Below, piece by piece: positions 46,545 through 56,183 of a DNA stretch of 64,000 nt. The stretch is from Octadecabacter antarcticus 307 (lineage in GTDB: Bacteria > Pseudomonadota > Alphaproteobacteria > Rhodobacterales > Rhodobacteraceae). Positions within the stretch are counted from its first letter, which is position 1. Each line of letters begins with the position of its first letter. The position numbers and the translations under genes are program-made. The notes below the pieces were generated by a model that saw only the letters and a program-made list of their open reading frames with translations, was not told the DNA's origin and did no database searches. Where the stretch lies: NCBI RefSeq assembly GCF_000155675.2, contig NC_020911.1, positions 2,532,501-2,596,500 on the forward strand, in the 5' to 3' direction.

Positions 46545-46778
46545 ATGTTCGTCAAACCCGCAACCTTTGGAATGCTCACCGGCCTTATGCTGGGACTAGT
46601 GATGTCATTCTCAATTTCATTCGTCTTGCTCTTTTTCAATCTTGGCCCCGTGCCCGATTTTCTAGCGATCTGGCTAAAGGGCGCAATGACGGGCTTCGCG
46701 ATTTCGATCCCCATTGCTCTTGTCGCCCAGCCCTTGATCGTGCGGCTCCTTAATCGTTATCTTAAGGTGCAATCATGA
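46545..46778 (+). CDS. DUF2798 two-helix membrane protein
   Basis: A 77-residue membrane protein with two hydrophobic segments (MLTGLMLGLVMSFSISFVLLFF and FAISIPIALVAQPLIVRLL) and the FLAIWLKGAMTGF middle typical of DUF2798. AAAGGA precedes the ATG. Its stop overlaps the next start by 4 bp. The function is unknown; the family is often found with MarR regulators and oxidoreductases. Confidence 0.82.
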   Translation: MFVKPATFGMLTGLMLGLVMSFSISFVLLFFNLGPVPDFLAIWLKGAMTGFAISIPIALVAQPLIVRLLNRYLKVQS

Positions 46779-47668
46779 GTGGGATCCAAGGCTCAAAAGC
46801 GTTGACCGTCGTTGTTGGCGCGGCTGGAACTGTCGGGCGCGAGACGATGAGTGCTTTGGCATCAAATGGCCCGGTTCGCGGCGTTGTACGACGCCCATCA
46901 ATCGACACACATGTTCCGTCTGCCACCTACGTTATGGTCGATCATGAAAGCACCGACGACATGGCGAGGGCCATGATGGACGCCCAAAGCCTTGTCATCG
47001 TAATGGGCACAAGCCCCCAGTTGGTTGCAATTGAGAAAGTAGCGATCGACGCTGCACTTAGGGTGGGTGTGTCACGGATTGTGAAGATATCCGCACCCAT
47101 TGTGCCGAATGTGGAAGTATCTCGGTGGCACCAAGAGAGTGAAGATTACCTTTCCAAAACAGGGTGTGACTATACGATCATTCGCCCCACAGCGTTTATG
47201 CAGAACTGGCTTCGAAACGCTAAACCAATCAAATTCACAGGGCGCATTTTCGGATCATCTGGCTTCGGCGCTCGCAACTACGTCGATGTACGTGACGTTG
47301 CCACCATCGCGGCGCAAGCGGCACAGCAATCCAAATCAAAGAAACAACTGGAGCACATTTTAGACGTGGCAGGGCCAGAGGCGCTTAGTCACCAAGAGGT
47401 TGCCAATCGTTTGTCATCCGTACTTGGGAAGAAAATCTCATTCGTTGATATGCCGCCTGAGGAGTACCGAAAGACCTTAAACAAGAAAGCGCGCCTTGCC
47501 CCTTGGCTGATTGATCATCTTGTCGAATTAGACACATTGGCTAAGGCACATCCAGAAAAGGGCAGCGGCAGTATCAAAAGGCTGACCGGAAGGTCGCCGC
47601 GAATCTTTGATGAGTTCATATACGAGCATCGCTCTTCATTTGAGCGACCAACCTTCTGGTCGATTTAG
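46775..47668 (+). CDS. NmrA/QorB-like NAD(P)-binding protein
   Basis: A 297-residue Rossmann-fold protein of the atypical short-chain dehydrogenase type. The nucleotide-binding loop is VVVGAAGTVGRETMSAL (GxxGxxG) near the N-terminus, followed by YTIIRPTAFMQNWLRN and NYVDVRDVATIAAQAA. QorB-like members reduce quinones with NADPH; NmrA-like members are regulatory. Translationally coupled to DUF2798 (ATGA overlap), so marR-DUF2798-nmrA is one operon. Confidence 0.85.
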   Translation: MSGIQGSKALTVVVGAAGTVGRETMSALASNGPVRGVVRRPSIDTHVPSATYVMVDHESTDDMARAMMDAQSLVIVMGTSPQLVAIEKVAIDAALRVGVSRIVKISAPIVPNVEVSRWHQESEDYLSKTGCDYTIIRPTAFMQNWLRNAKPIKFTGRIFGSSGFGARNYVDVRDVATIAAQAAQQSKSKKQLEHILDVAGPEALSHQEVANRLSSVLGKKISFVDMPPEEYRKTLNKKARLAPWLIDHLVELDTLAKAHPEKGSGSIKRLTGRSPRIFDEFIYEHRSSFERPTFWSI

Positions 47669-48065
47669 ACCCGACAGATTTGCAACTCCTATGTGGCGCA
47701 AAACTCATGAAGCTTTCCTCCAGGTATGCCGTACCAGGTCGACCATAGTTCCACTTACTGGACTATTAGCAGACATTGGTACGTCAGCTGCATCTGTCAC
47801 AAAGGGCTCCTTGCCGCCATTCGCTGCAGGAAGCACCAAGGTCGGCTAAGGGACTGAAATTACTAGAATAAGTCTAAGTGCGAGCACGCCAACAATAACT
47901 GGTCGTCTGCTCAAGTCAGCCTGCACTTCACGAAGCGCGGTTGGAAAAAGCCTGTCAGTCACGTTGAATACATATCCGTTTACGAATTGAACATTGATGC
48001 GGTTTGCCATCGTACCCAAGAATCTTGGCAGCTTTATCAACAACTGCCAAGAAGAAGGATAGCCC
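47669..48065. other. Decayed spacer with a dispersed repeat
   Basis: No gene is recognised. The part 47775-47848 resembles the repeat at 34741-34813 (CACAAAGGGCTC, GCACCAAGGTCGG). Confidence 0.5.
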
Positions 48066-48197
48066 ATGTCACTTGACCCAATTCTGAACGCCTCACTTGT
48101 CATTCAACTCCACGTTATAGCAGCACTTTGTGCCGTGATCGTGGGACCCTTGGTTCTGTTTCGGCGATCTCGGGATGCCTGGCACAAGCGTCTTGGG
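48066..48197 (+). pseudogene. DUF2306 membrane protein, N-terminal fragment cut by IS1595
   Basis: ATG 48066 after AAGGA starts MSLDPILNASLVIQLHVIAALCAVIVGPLVLFRRSRDAWHKRLG, the conserved N-terminus of DUF2306 membrane proteins. The frame runs into IS1595 copy 2 at 48198 and stops at 48215. The rest of the gene is not on the other side of the element. Confidence 0.75.
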
Positions 48198-49365
48198 AAG
48201 GCTTATCCCTTTTAGTCCGGTTGCCCCACATGTTGACGCGGCGCAGAACCTCGCCCTTGTGGCTTGAGAGGCGGATCGGATCAGTTTGTAACATCTGGTG
48301 GGTTTATGGGGCGTGGCTTTTGCCGTGAACAAGGGCCTTCAGGCGCGCTGTTCAACAAAATCACGATATGTCGCTGGGCCAATACCAACACCGATCCCCA
48401 GCAGCGTGTCGAAGGCGCTTCGCATGTGTCGCCGTCGGTTCCAGCGGAACACAAATTCGTCGAGATAGCGTTGCAGATGGCATTTTCTGAGGCCGTGGAA
48501 GACGCCTTTTGCCCACGTTTTTAGGTTGGAGAACACGCGGTGGACCCAGTGGAGTATGTCATGTGCCTTCTTGCCGCTGACGACCTTCGCCTCATGCGTG
48601 TTTGCAGGGGGATTTTCGTAACCTAGCCAGCCATCCGTGATGACGTGAGCGCCAGGCTCTACAGCCTGACCAATGAACCCGTGTAGCGTCTTTGATGCGC
48701 CGTCGGGAATGTGTTTCATCCTGATACGGCGCGGATGTCCGTCTCTTGATAACTCGACGGCGCAGACGACAAACATCTTTCCGACCGGGCTCCGCCCACC
48801 CTTTGGCCGGTCCTCGGGATCATGCCGGGACCGGAACGGAATCTCTGTTTCATCGATCTCGACAAGGTCTTTCAGGGGGTTGCGGTCAGGGTTGACCATC
48901 GACCGCCGCAGCTTTTGCAAGAGGAGCCACGCCGTCTTGTAGCTGCCAAGGCCAAGTTGCGCCTGAAGTTGCAGCGCTGACATGCCGTTGGAATGGCTGG
49001 TGATGATGTGCGCGGCAAGAAACCAAATTCGCAACGGCAAATGGCTGCTGTGCATCACCGTGCCAGCCGTCACGGATGTCTGCCGTGCGCAACCGGCACA
49101 TTCCCAAGTCGCGCGATTTCGCTTTAACGGCCAGCCCTTGCAGGTGCCACAGGAAGGACACACAAAGCCCTCAGGCCAACGATGTTCCGCCAGATAATGC
49201 GAACACGCTTCCTCATCAGAAAACCTGGCGTCGAACGCCGGGCGGGACATGGGTTTGTCGTTTTTCCATCTGGCTGGCATGGGTAGAACAATACAAGAAC
49301 ATTGTAGATTGGCAAGCCGCTTCACACTACATCAGGTGCCGCCGGAGCAAAGGGGATAAGCCTTT
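48198..49365 (-). mobile_element. IS1595-family insertion sequence, copy 2
   Basis: Same length (about 1168 bp), ends and transposase protein as copy 1 at 7619-8786, in the opposite orientation. Unlike copy 1 it has no flanking direct repeat, and each side is a different truncated gene. This suggests a deletion or recombination at the element after insertion. Confidence 0.88.
48339..49280 (-). CDS. IS1595-family transposase, copy 2
   Basis: The translation is residue-for-residue the same as copy 1, including the zinc ribbon CPSCGTC...CAGC and the catalytic EIDETE and ITDGWLGY segments. The frame extends to a GTG at 49325; ATG 49280 (MPARWKNDK) is used here as in copy 1. Identity of the two copies indicates recent transposition. 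Confidence 0.9.
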   Translation of the reverse strand: MPARWKNDKPMSRPAFDARFSDEEACSHYLAEHRWPEGFVCPSCGTCKGWPLKRNRATWECAGCARQTSVTAGTVMHSSHLPLRIWFLAAHIITSHSNGMSALQLQAQLGLGSYKTAWLLLQKLRRSMVNPDRNPLKDLVEIDETEIPFRSRHDPEDRPKGGRSPVGKMFVVCAVELSRDGHPRRIRMKHIPDGASKTLHGFIGQAVEPGAHVITDGWLGYENPPANTHEAKVVSGKKAHDILHWVHRVFSNLKTWAKGVFHGLRKCHLQRYLDEFVFRWNRRRHMRSAFDTLLGIGVGIGPATYRDFVEQRA

Positions 49366-49888
49366 CAGACGCATTTGATTGCAACGACACTCCGTGGACA
49401 GCTTGGTTCATAACAGGCATCAAATCCATGAGTAGGCTCATCGCTTCCTCCGGAATCGCACCTTGTTTTGAAAGTTCTTCGGCAAGAGAGCGCAGCGAAT
49501 GAGGTCGTCCGCGGACACTAGGTCCCAGCATAACATCTTCCGCGATCTGCCGAAGTCGGCGTTCAACCTGAACTCGTAGCATAGCAATCGCTAGGTTTGG
49601 GTCATTGCCCTCGAAGTACATGAAAGCATTTACATCTTCTTCATCAGGGGTTGTGTTAGATGCGTCCAATTTACGCTCAACTTTGGAGAAAACGATCTCC
49701 AAGCCACCGGGGGCACTGATCTTCTCAATTATCCCTAACGCCCAAGGGACAATAGCCACTGCTAGCGCACCTGCCGCAATAGGGGGAATTTCCTTCCCGA
49801 ACGTATCAAAAAAAGCAACTACAACGCAAAAAACACTAAGAGCCACCTTTGCCCTATGGCTGCGCCAAAATGGACTTAGTCGTCTCAC
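49366..49888 (-). pseudogene. Membrane-anchored hypothetical protein, C-terminus cut by IS1595
   Basis: The frame begins at 49888 with two hydrophobic segments (VALSVFCVVVAFFDTF and AAGALAVAIVPWALGIIEKI) and a helical cytoplasmic part (LRVQVERRLRQIAEDV, SLLMDLMPVMNQAVHGVSL). The last segment resembles DUF4145-like proteins. At 49366 it passes into IS1595, which supplies 13 foreign codons and a stop at 49322. The original C-terminus is lost; expression may continue. Confidence 0.65.
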
Positions 49889-50020
49889 AACTCTGCACCA
49901 ACCGAATATATTTAATTACTCAATAGCACATTGACCTTGTTAGTCAAAATTGTCTGACGTCAGCGCTTCTATTTGATAAGAGAGTGTTGTTGGCTCATCG
50001 TAACCACTGAGGAGTGGGAC

Positions 50021-50432
50021 ATGAGACAGACAACTGGAACACGCAAAAGCCCGGGTGAGAAGATCGTCAAAGATATCAAACGGGCGACCCGCAATCATTA
50101 TTCATCTGAAGAGAAGATTAGGATCGTCTTAGACGGTCTGCGTGGGGAAGACAGCATTGCCGAGCTGTGTCGTCCACTGCCCGGCAGTGCATGTTTACAT
50201 GCACGAGAGGGGTGAAGGCATCTCCCAAGGCATCTACTACAAATGGTCCAAGGACTTTATGGAGGCCGGTAAGAAGCGCCTTGCGGGCGATACCGCCCGC
50301 GCCGCCACAACCGACGAGGTGAAGGATCTGCGCCGTGAAGCACGTGATCTGAAGGAAGTCGTTGCGGAGCAAACACTTGAACTCCGCTTGCTCAAAAAAA
50401 GCATGTTCGACGGTGGGGGCGACCACGAATGA
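50021..50432 (+). pseudogene. IS3-family OrfA interrupted by palindromic element E7
   Basis: MRQTTGTRKSPGEKIVKDIKRATRNHYSSEEKIRIVLDGLRGEDSIAELCR reads up to E7. After the element it resumes as EGISQGIYYKWSKDFMEAGKKRLAGDT and ends ELRLLKKSMFDGGGDHE. Excising E7 restores one helix-turn-helix subunit of about 125 residues. Confidence 0.85.
50178..50211 (+). repeat. Palindromic element E7
   Basis: TGCCCGGCA box, perfect stem GTGCATGT / ACATGCAC with loop TT, tail GAGAGGG. Interrupts IS3 element 3 OrfA between ELCR and EGIS. Confidence 0.92.
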
Positions 50433-51449
50433 GGTATCCCGCATCAGAGAAGCTGGAGATCATCAAGCTGGTCGAGGGGTCGCATCTGCCGGCCCGCCTG
50501 ACTTTGGCCAAGCTCGGCATTCCACGCACCACATTCTACCGTTGGTATGATCGGTATTGGCAGCGTGGTGAGGCTGGCTTGCAAGACCAATCTCCCAAGC
50601 CAAAGCACGTCTGGAACCGTATTCCTGACGAGGTGCGACGTCGGGTTGTGGACCTTGCGCTGGAAGAGACAGAACTGTCACCGCGTGAACTGGCAGTGAC
50701 CTTCACAGATAAGGAAAGCTACTTCGTATCAGAGGCTTCCGTATGCCGTATGCTGAAGGCGCATGACCTGATCACCAGCCCAGCCTTCATCGTCATGAAA
50801 GCCGCCAGTGCGTTCAAAGACAAAACCACAGCGATCAACCAGCTTTGGCAAACTGACTTCACCTATCCCAAGGTTCTGGGATGGGGCTGGTTCTATCTCA
50901 GTACGATCCTAGACGATTACAGCCGTTACATCATCTCCGCTGCCCGGCAGGGTATTGCGCAGCAATGTCCCGAGAGGGTGGAAACTCTGCACCAATATGC
51001 GGGCTGAGGACGTGACTGACACGCTCGACTTGGCCCTTAAGGCGTCCGGCTGTGATCAGGTTCACGTCGTTCACAAACCACGGCTGCTGAGCGACAACGG
51101 ATCCAGTTACGTATCCGGTGACCTGGCTGAGTGGTTGCAAGGGAAAGGCATGAAGCATTCTCGCGGCGCGCCATATCATCCGCAAACACAGGGCAAGATC
51201 GAGCGATGGCATCAAACCTTGAAGAACCGCATCCTCTTGGAAAACTACTTCCTGCCAGGTGATCTTGAAGCCCAAATTGAAGCATTCGTCGATCACTACA
51301 ACCACCAGCGCTTCCACGAGAGTCTGAACAACGTCACGCCGTCTGACGTCTACTTCGGCCGTGACAAAGCCATTCTACAACAAAGGGAAAGGATCAAACG
51401 AAAGACACTCGAAGCGCGCCGCTTGCATCACAGCCTGCACGCCACATAA
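50429..51449 (+). pseudogene. IS3-family OrfB interrupted by palindromic element E8
   Basis: MRYPASEKLEIIKLVEGSHLPARLTLAKLG to WQTDFTYPKVLGWGWFYLSTILDDYSRYIIS contains the first catalytic D. Element E8 then shifts the frame. Translation resumes as WKLCTNMRAEDVTDTLDLAL, LLSDNGSSYVSGDL (second D) and QTQGKIERWHQTLKN (catalytic E), ending RRLHHSLHAT. Start overlaps the end of OrfA. Apart from the element the gene appears sound. Confidence 0.9.
50941..50978 (+). repeat. Palindromic element E8
   Basis: TGCCCGGCA box, stem GGGTATTGC / GCAATGTCCC with loop GCA, tail GAGAGGG. About 40 bp are inserted after the codons YIIS of IS3 element 3 OrfB. Confidence 0.92.
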
Positions 51450-51514
51450 TGACACCAACCAGATGAGCCGAACGCTCTCTTAATTTAAGCCGCCTTTGGT
51501 GCCAAAAACCCTGA

Positions 51515-52313
51515 CGACGTACATTACACACCAGTTGGGGTGAATGCTGAGACGCTTAAGCTGATGCATGAGATTGATCGGATATTTACGAAATATCCAT
51601 TCTTTGGCAGCCGACAGATAGCAGCCTATTTGCCCCAGTCAGGGTTCTCTGCGGGTCGGCATCGTGTTCGTCGCATGATGAACATCATGCCTTGCCCGGC
51701 AGGCGATGCAAAGCATCGCTGAGAGGGGGTTGCAGGCCATCTACAAGGGGCCGAACACCAGCAAGAAGCACCCACAGCACCGCATTTATCCATACCTGCT
51801 GAGAAAGTTGGCAATCACCCGACCCAATCAGGTCTGGTGCAGCGACATCACCTACATACCCGTCAAGAATGGTTTTTTGTATCTGGTGGCGATCATGGAC
51901 TGGGCAACGCGAAAAGTGCTGACTTGGCGGCTCTCAAATACGTTGGATGCTAGCTTCTGTGTTGAGGCACTAGAGGAGGCTATCGCCCGATACGGCAAGC
52001 CAGAGATCACGAACACGTCCAGGGCAGCCAATACACTGGCGCGGGTTGGATCACAACTTTGACCGAAGCCAACATCAAAATATCAATGGACGGACGCGGC
52101 CGCTATCTCGACAATATCTTCATCGAACGTCTGTGGCGATCCCTGAAGCAGGAGGCCGTTTACTTGCATGAAATCACCGATGGGTTCCAAGCAAAACGGA
52201 TCATCGATACATGGATTGGGTTCTACAACTCAGAACGCCCTCACACGGCCCTTGATAAGCGAACACCGGACATCGCATACTTTGGCCATGCGGAGATACG
52301 AAAAACGGCATGA
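51515..52313 (+). pseudogene. IS3-family OrfB fragment (element 4), with palindromic element and frameshift
   Basis: It begins abruptly in TPVGVNAETLKLMHEIDRIFTKYPFFGSRQIAAYL, lacking OrfA and the OrfB start, directly after IS3 element 3. Element E9 interrupts VRRMMNIM / GLQAIYKGPNTSKKHPQH. The catalytic DITYIPVKNGFLYLVAIMDW follows. A one-base loss at about 52017-52020 destroys the DQGSQYTG motif, and the last part (MDGRGRYLDNIFIERLWRSLKQE) reads in another frame. Confidence 0.87.
51694..51728 (+). repeat. Palindromic element E9
   Basis: TGCCCGGCA box, perfect stem GCGATGC / GCATCGC with loop AAA, tail GAGAGGG. Interrupts IS3 element 4 OrfB. Confidence 0.92.
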
Positions 52314-52531
52314 ACATAAATCAGATGCATCTTAGCCAAGCCACATACCTGTCCTGAAAAGCAGGACCACTTCAATCGGCTGCTTCCAAGTTTTCGTTTC
52401 AGGCATTACGAGACACAAGGTATGCCGCTAACTCTGTTCCATTCCAATAAGAACCTACAAATAAAAACTTATTGCAACACAACTTTCCATTTTTTGGGCG
52501 CGGATCAGTGGATCTTCTAAATCATCCAATA

Positions 52532-54160
52532 TCACTCACGAGCAGCTTGTCGTGCTACTGATTGCAATTGTTCAAATATTCTAAACCGATGATCATGAAG
52601 TTCACGCATCTCGCCAATTTCGGGCGTATAGCGTGTCCCAAACGATGACATATGTTCCATTGCAATGTGGATATTCGCCTCAAGTCCTGCGGCCACGCTC
52701 CCCAAAATTGCAGCGCCTAGAAGAACGGGTTCCTCGGCAGCAGGTGCCGCGATTTCAACACCCGTTGCGTTTGCCAGAAGTTGGCGGACCATATCACTGC
52801 GGCCGGCACCACCGCTGATGACAATTCGTTCGACCTTGGCACCTGCTTCGTCCTGTGCCTCCACGATCTGGCGTAGCCCATACCCGATGCCACAAAGCCC
52901 AGCGACGTAAAGTGAAACGATGCTGTCGAGATCATGTTCCATTCCCAATCCGGCGATGACCGCACGGGTATGGGGATCAGCGTGCGGCGCGCGGTTTCCA
53001 AGGAATTCCGGCACGACATGAACTTTCCCCGCAAGCACGCTGACATCCACGCCGTTCTCCACTTGAGTTTGCGCGTGTTCAGCCAGCCAATCAGGCAAAG
53101 ATTGACCTTTTTCCGCAGCTAAAGTGTGTGCTTTTGACGCATAGGGATGGAAATCCAACAATTGATCGATCGCTGCGCCAGCAGCGGATTGACCACCCTC
53201 GTTAAGCCAGAGACCAGGTACCATTGCTGAATAATACGGCCCCCACACACCGGGAACAAAAACAGGCTCAGTGGTGGACGTCATCGTGCATGAGGACGTG
53301 CCAAACACATACGCCAGATTGGCTTGCGCCCCGCCACCACCCAGTGCACCAACGGACCCAATGCCACCTGCATGGGCATCGATTAGCCCAGCTGCAACCG
53401 GTGTGCCGGCGATCAGGCCAAAGTCCTCAGCTGCCTGTTTGCAAAGCCCCGTGCCAAGCGCGGACCCTGCTGGAACAACGTTTGTGCCAATCCGTTTGAA
53501 CCCCTCGTCAGCGAGTTCACCCAGCCCAATGGAGTGAAAATAATCTGCGTCCCAGCTGTCCTCTTGCGCCATGTAGGTCCATTTACAGGTAACTGTGCAA
53601 GTCGAGCGCGCCAAATCACCAGATGCGCGCCATGTCAAAAAGTCAGTAAGGTCCATAAATTGCCAGGCTTGCGCAAACACTTGGGGACGGTTTTCTTTTA
53701 ACCAAAGCAGTTTTGGCGTTTCCATTTCTGGTGAAATACGCCCGCCGACATAGTCTAGAACGCGGTGGCCGCCCGCGTTAATCCGCTCAGCTTGCTCAAC
53801 CGCTCGGTGATCCATCCAGACCATAATATTGCGTTCGGAATGCGTGGGGTCGCCGACTGGCAACGGCGCGCCGTCCCCGCCAAGCACCACAAGCGAACAC
53901 GTTGCGGCGAACCCGATGCCTTTAATCTGGTCGGCTGGAACACCAGACGCAGCAATTGCACCGCGCACTGATGTTGCGACAGCACGCCAGATTTCTTCGC
54001 TGGATTGCTCAACAATGGTTCCGCCCGCGCGGTAAAGAGAGGTTGCGCATGTGTCCGTAACGACCATGCGACCGTCCATGCTGAAGACACCCGCACGGGC
54101 ACTTCCCGTGCCTACATCGATACCTATTATATAGTTTTCTTCAGTCTGCATTTCAGACAT
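52532..54160 (-). CDS. FGGY-family carbohydrate kinase, probable D-ribulokinase
   Basis: A 542-residue sugar kinase. The N-terminal ATPase fold starts YIIGIDVGTGSARAGVFSMDG, the middle has MVWMDHRAVEQAERI, and the C-terminal FGGY signature region has GLCGIGYGLRQIVEAQDEAGAKVERIVISGGAGRSDMVRQLLAN. The length and VWMDHRA match the ribulokinase (FGGY/YDR109C) branch. Located last in the operon with a ribitol dehydrogenase, it should phosphorylate D-ribulose to D-ribulose 5-phosphate. ATG 54160 is used; GTG 54169 is possible. Confidence 0.88.
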   Translation of the reverse strand: MSEMQTEENYIIGIDVGTGSARAGVFSMDGRMVVTDTCATSLYRAGGTIVEQSSEEIWRAVATSVRGAIAASGVPADQIKGIGFAATCSLVVLGGDGAPLPVGDPTHSERNIMVWMDHRAVEQAERINAGGHRVLDYVGGRISPEMETPKLLWLKENRPQVFAQAWQFMDLTDFLTWRASGDLARSTCTVTCKWTYMAQEDSWDADYFHSIGLGELADEGFKRIGTNVVPAGSALGTGLCKQAAEDFGLIAGTPVAAGLIDAHAGGIGSVGALGGGGAQANLAYVFGTSSCTMTSTTEPVFVPGVWGPYYSAMVPGLWLNEGGQSAAGAAIDQLLDFHPYASKAHTLAAEKGQSLPDWLAEHAQTQVENGVDVSVLAGKVHVVPEFLGNRAPHADPHTRAVIAGLGMEHDLDSIVSLYVAGLCGIGYGLRQIVEAQDEAGAKVERIVISGGAGRSDMVRQLLANATGVEIAAPAAEEPVLLGAAILGSVAAGLEANIHIAMEHMSSFGTRYTPEIGEMRELHDHRFRIFEQLQSVARQAARE

Positions 54161-54179
54161 GATGCCCACTTTCTAACTT

Positions 54180-54908
54180 TTAAAGATCGACGCTGTTGGG
54201 CAGGATCACTAAATCACGGATCACAACACCACGTGGGCGCGTCAACATGAACAAGACTGCCTCGGCCACCTCTCGGGGTTGCATCAACGACTCGTTTGCA
54301 AGCGCATCGTCCATTTTTTCTTTGGGCCAGTCGTCCAGCAACGCTGTCACAACTGGCCCTGGGAGAACGGCACCCATACGGATACCGTGTTCGCTGACTT
54401 GGCGACGGGTCGAATGTAGGAACGCCTGTACTGCAAATTTTGACGCAGTATAAATCGGCTCCCACACCACAGGCACAACGCCAGAAATCGAACTGGTAAA
54501 AATAATATCCCCCGTCTTTCGCGCAATCATGGCAGGCAACACAGCCTGCACGCAACGGAATGATGCGTTGATGTTAAGGTTCAACATACGGTCCCAGTCG
54601 TCGGGGTTTCCTTCGGCGGCAGCACCGCCGACATACGCCCCAGCATTCGCGTGAAAAATATCAAGTGGACCGACCAAGTCCTCGATCAAAGGTAGCATCC
54701 CAGACACCTGTGGGCCGTCCAACAGGTCAAGAACCAAGGGCTTGGCATTTTCGCCAAGTTCGTTGCATAGGTCGTTCAACCTGTCCTCAGCACGGTCAAT
54801 CAAAACGACCTTTGCGCCTTCTTCAATCAGGATCTTCGCACAGGCAAGCCCTATTCCCGATGCAGCACCAGTAATGGCGGCAGTTTTATTTTCCATCGTT
54901 TTAGTCAT
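54180..54908 (-). CDS. rbtD: Ribitol 2-dehydrogenase (short-chain dehydrogenase)
   Basis: A 242-residue classical SDR. The cofactor loop is [12 protein letters not shown] (about residues 13-24), the NAG motif is [10 protein letters not shown], and the catalytic residues are the serine in [14 protein letters not shown] and YTASK. The [13 protein letters not shown] and [29 protein letters not shown] stretches, together with the C-terminus VILPNSVDL, closely match ribitol dehydrogenases of enteric bacteria and rhizobia as I recall them. It oxidises ribitol to D-ribulose, the substrate of the next gene's kinase. The start may also be 54920 or 54896. Confidence 0.87.
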   Translation of the reverse strand: MTKTMENKTAAITGAASGIGLACAKILIEEGAKVVLIDRAEDRLNDLCNELGENAKPLVLDLLDGPQVSGMLPLIEDLVGPLDIFHANAGAYVGGAAAEGNPDDWDRMLNLNINASFRCVQAVLPAMIARKTGDIIFTSSISGVVPVVWEPIYTASKFAVQAFLHSTRRQVSEHGIRMGAVLPGPVVTALLDDWPKEKMDDALANESLMQPREVAEAVLFMLTRPRGVVIRDLVILPNSVDL

Positions 54909-54926
54909 AATATTTCCCATTTTAAC

Positions 54927-56183
54927 TTAAGCACGACCACTGTTCGCGCGTGACCGACGGGCAAGTGAATCTACGATGACAGCAATCGCAAGGACCGCAC
55001 CCGTAATCATATACCGCAGCGAGGAACTGAGGTTCAGCAATGTCAGACCATTCGAAATCGCCATAATCACGAGCACACCCAACAGGGCAGACCATGCAGA
55101 TCCCCTGCCGCCAAATAAAGACGTTCCGCCGATCACAGCTGCCGCGATTGCGTTCAGGTTAACGTCGCCAGTCCCCGCCTGCTGGCTTGCAGAGGCTAAC
55201 CGCGCCGCCGCGAATACGCCGCCCAAGGCTGCCAAGGATGAACAGACAACGAAGGCCGAAATGCGAATGCGCTGTACATTGATACCAGAACGCCGCGCGG
55301 CCTCTGAGTTGCCACCGACAGCGAACATAGAGCGTCCCCATTTTGTGCGCACCAATGCGTAATCCAGCATCACGACAAACAGAACAAAAATACCGAACAT
55401 CCACGGCACACCGCGGCCCTGCTCAAGGTAGAAAACTGCGAAAACCAATGCAACGGTCAGAATTACAGCTTTTGCAATCGCCACGCTTAACCCACTCGCC
55501 GACAAGTTTGCCGCACGTCGCTGTGTATTGGTACGCATACTGACAAACACGATCACCGCCCCGGGAACAACCGCAAGGCAATAGGAAAGCCATGCTGGCA
55601 TAATCAGAATCTGACCGAACCGAACCAATGGCGATGTGAACGGCATATTGATAGACCCAGTTGGTCCCAAAATATAAAGCTGCAGGCCCAATATCGCCAG
55701 CAAACCAGCCAAAGTTGCGACAAAACTTGGCATCTCGAACTGGTTGCGCAGAAAGCCATAAAGCGCGCCAATAAGTGCGCCAGTAACCACAACCGCAATG
55801 ATCGCGAGAGGCAGGGGAATGCCGGAATTGACCCAAAGGACGCCCATTAAAGCAGAACCAAGTCCGCTCATCGACCCGATGGACAAATCAATTTCGCCAA
55901 GTAACAAAACACAGACCACGCCAAGCGCGATCAGACCCACGGCGGCAGCATCAAACATCAGATTGACGAGATTGTTGGGAGCGAGAAAAATAGGGTTCAA
56001 GATGCTAAAGACAGTAGAAATTAGGACCAATCCAATCACGACAGGTAACATCCCCAGATTGCCAGAACGAACCTGATCCAAGAAGCCGCGAAGGGCCCCC
56101 GACAATCCCGCATCGTGTCGAACACGCGTATCGGCGCGATCAAGCTGGGGCGCAGATGCGTTGTTCGGTGTATTTTGTGTCAT
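54927..56183 (-). CDS. ABC sugar importer permease (ribose/xylose type)
   Basis: A 418-residue inner-membrane permease with about ten hydrophobic segments. The family pattern is GLIALGVVCVLLLGEIDLSIGSMSGL near residue 80 and LNAIAAAVIGGTSLFGGRGSAWSALLGVLVI near residue 350, with AVGGNSEAARRSGI between. It is the single permease of a CUT2-type importer. Overlaps the ATPase stop by 4 bp and is followed 18 bp later by rbtD. Substrate inferred from operon context (pentitol). Confidence 0.9.
   Translation of the reverse strand: MTQNTPNNASAPQLDRADTRVRHDAGLSGALRGFLDQVRSGNLGMLPVVIGLVLISTVFSILNPIFLAPNNLVNLMFDAAAVGLIALGVVCVLLLGEIDLSIGSMSGLGSALMGVLWVNSGIPLPLAIIAVVVTGALIGALYGFLRNQFEMPSFVATLAGLLAILGLQLYILGPTGSINMPFTSPLVRFGQILIMPAWLSYCLAVVPGAVIVFVSMRTNTQRRAANLSASGLSVAIAKAVILTVALVFAVFYLEQGRGVPWMFGIFVLFVVMLDYALVRTKWGRSMFAVGGNSEAARRSGINVQRIRISAFVVCSSLAALGGVFAAARLASASQQAGTGDVNLNAIAAAVIGGTSLFGGRGSAWSALLGVLVIMAISNGLTLLNLSSSLRYMITGAVLAIAVIVDSLARRSRANSGRA

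Larger units (their letters stand above)
49977..51482 (+). mobile_element. IS3-family element 3, with two palindromic elements
   Basis: The ends are TAAGAGAGTGTTGTTGGCTCATC (left) and GATGAGCCGAACGCTCTCTTA (right), imperfect inverted repeats. OrfA and OrfB are each interrupted by one palindromic element. A rearranged relative lies at 61766-62450. Confidence 0.8.

Noticed and set aside
52014..52040. Another palindromic element at the broken DQGSQYTG motif of IS3 element 4
   Set aside because: No box, hairpin or tail is present; the break is a one-base deletion.
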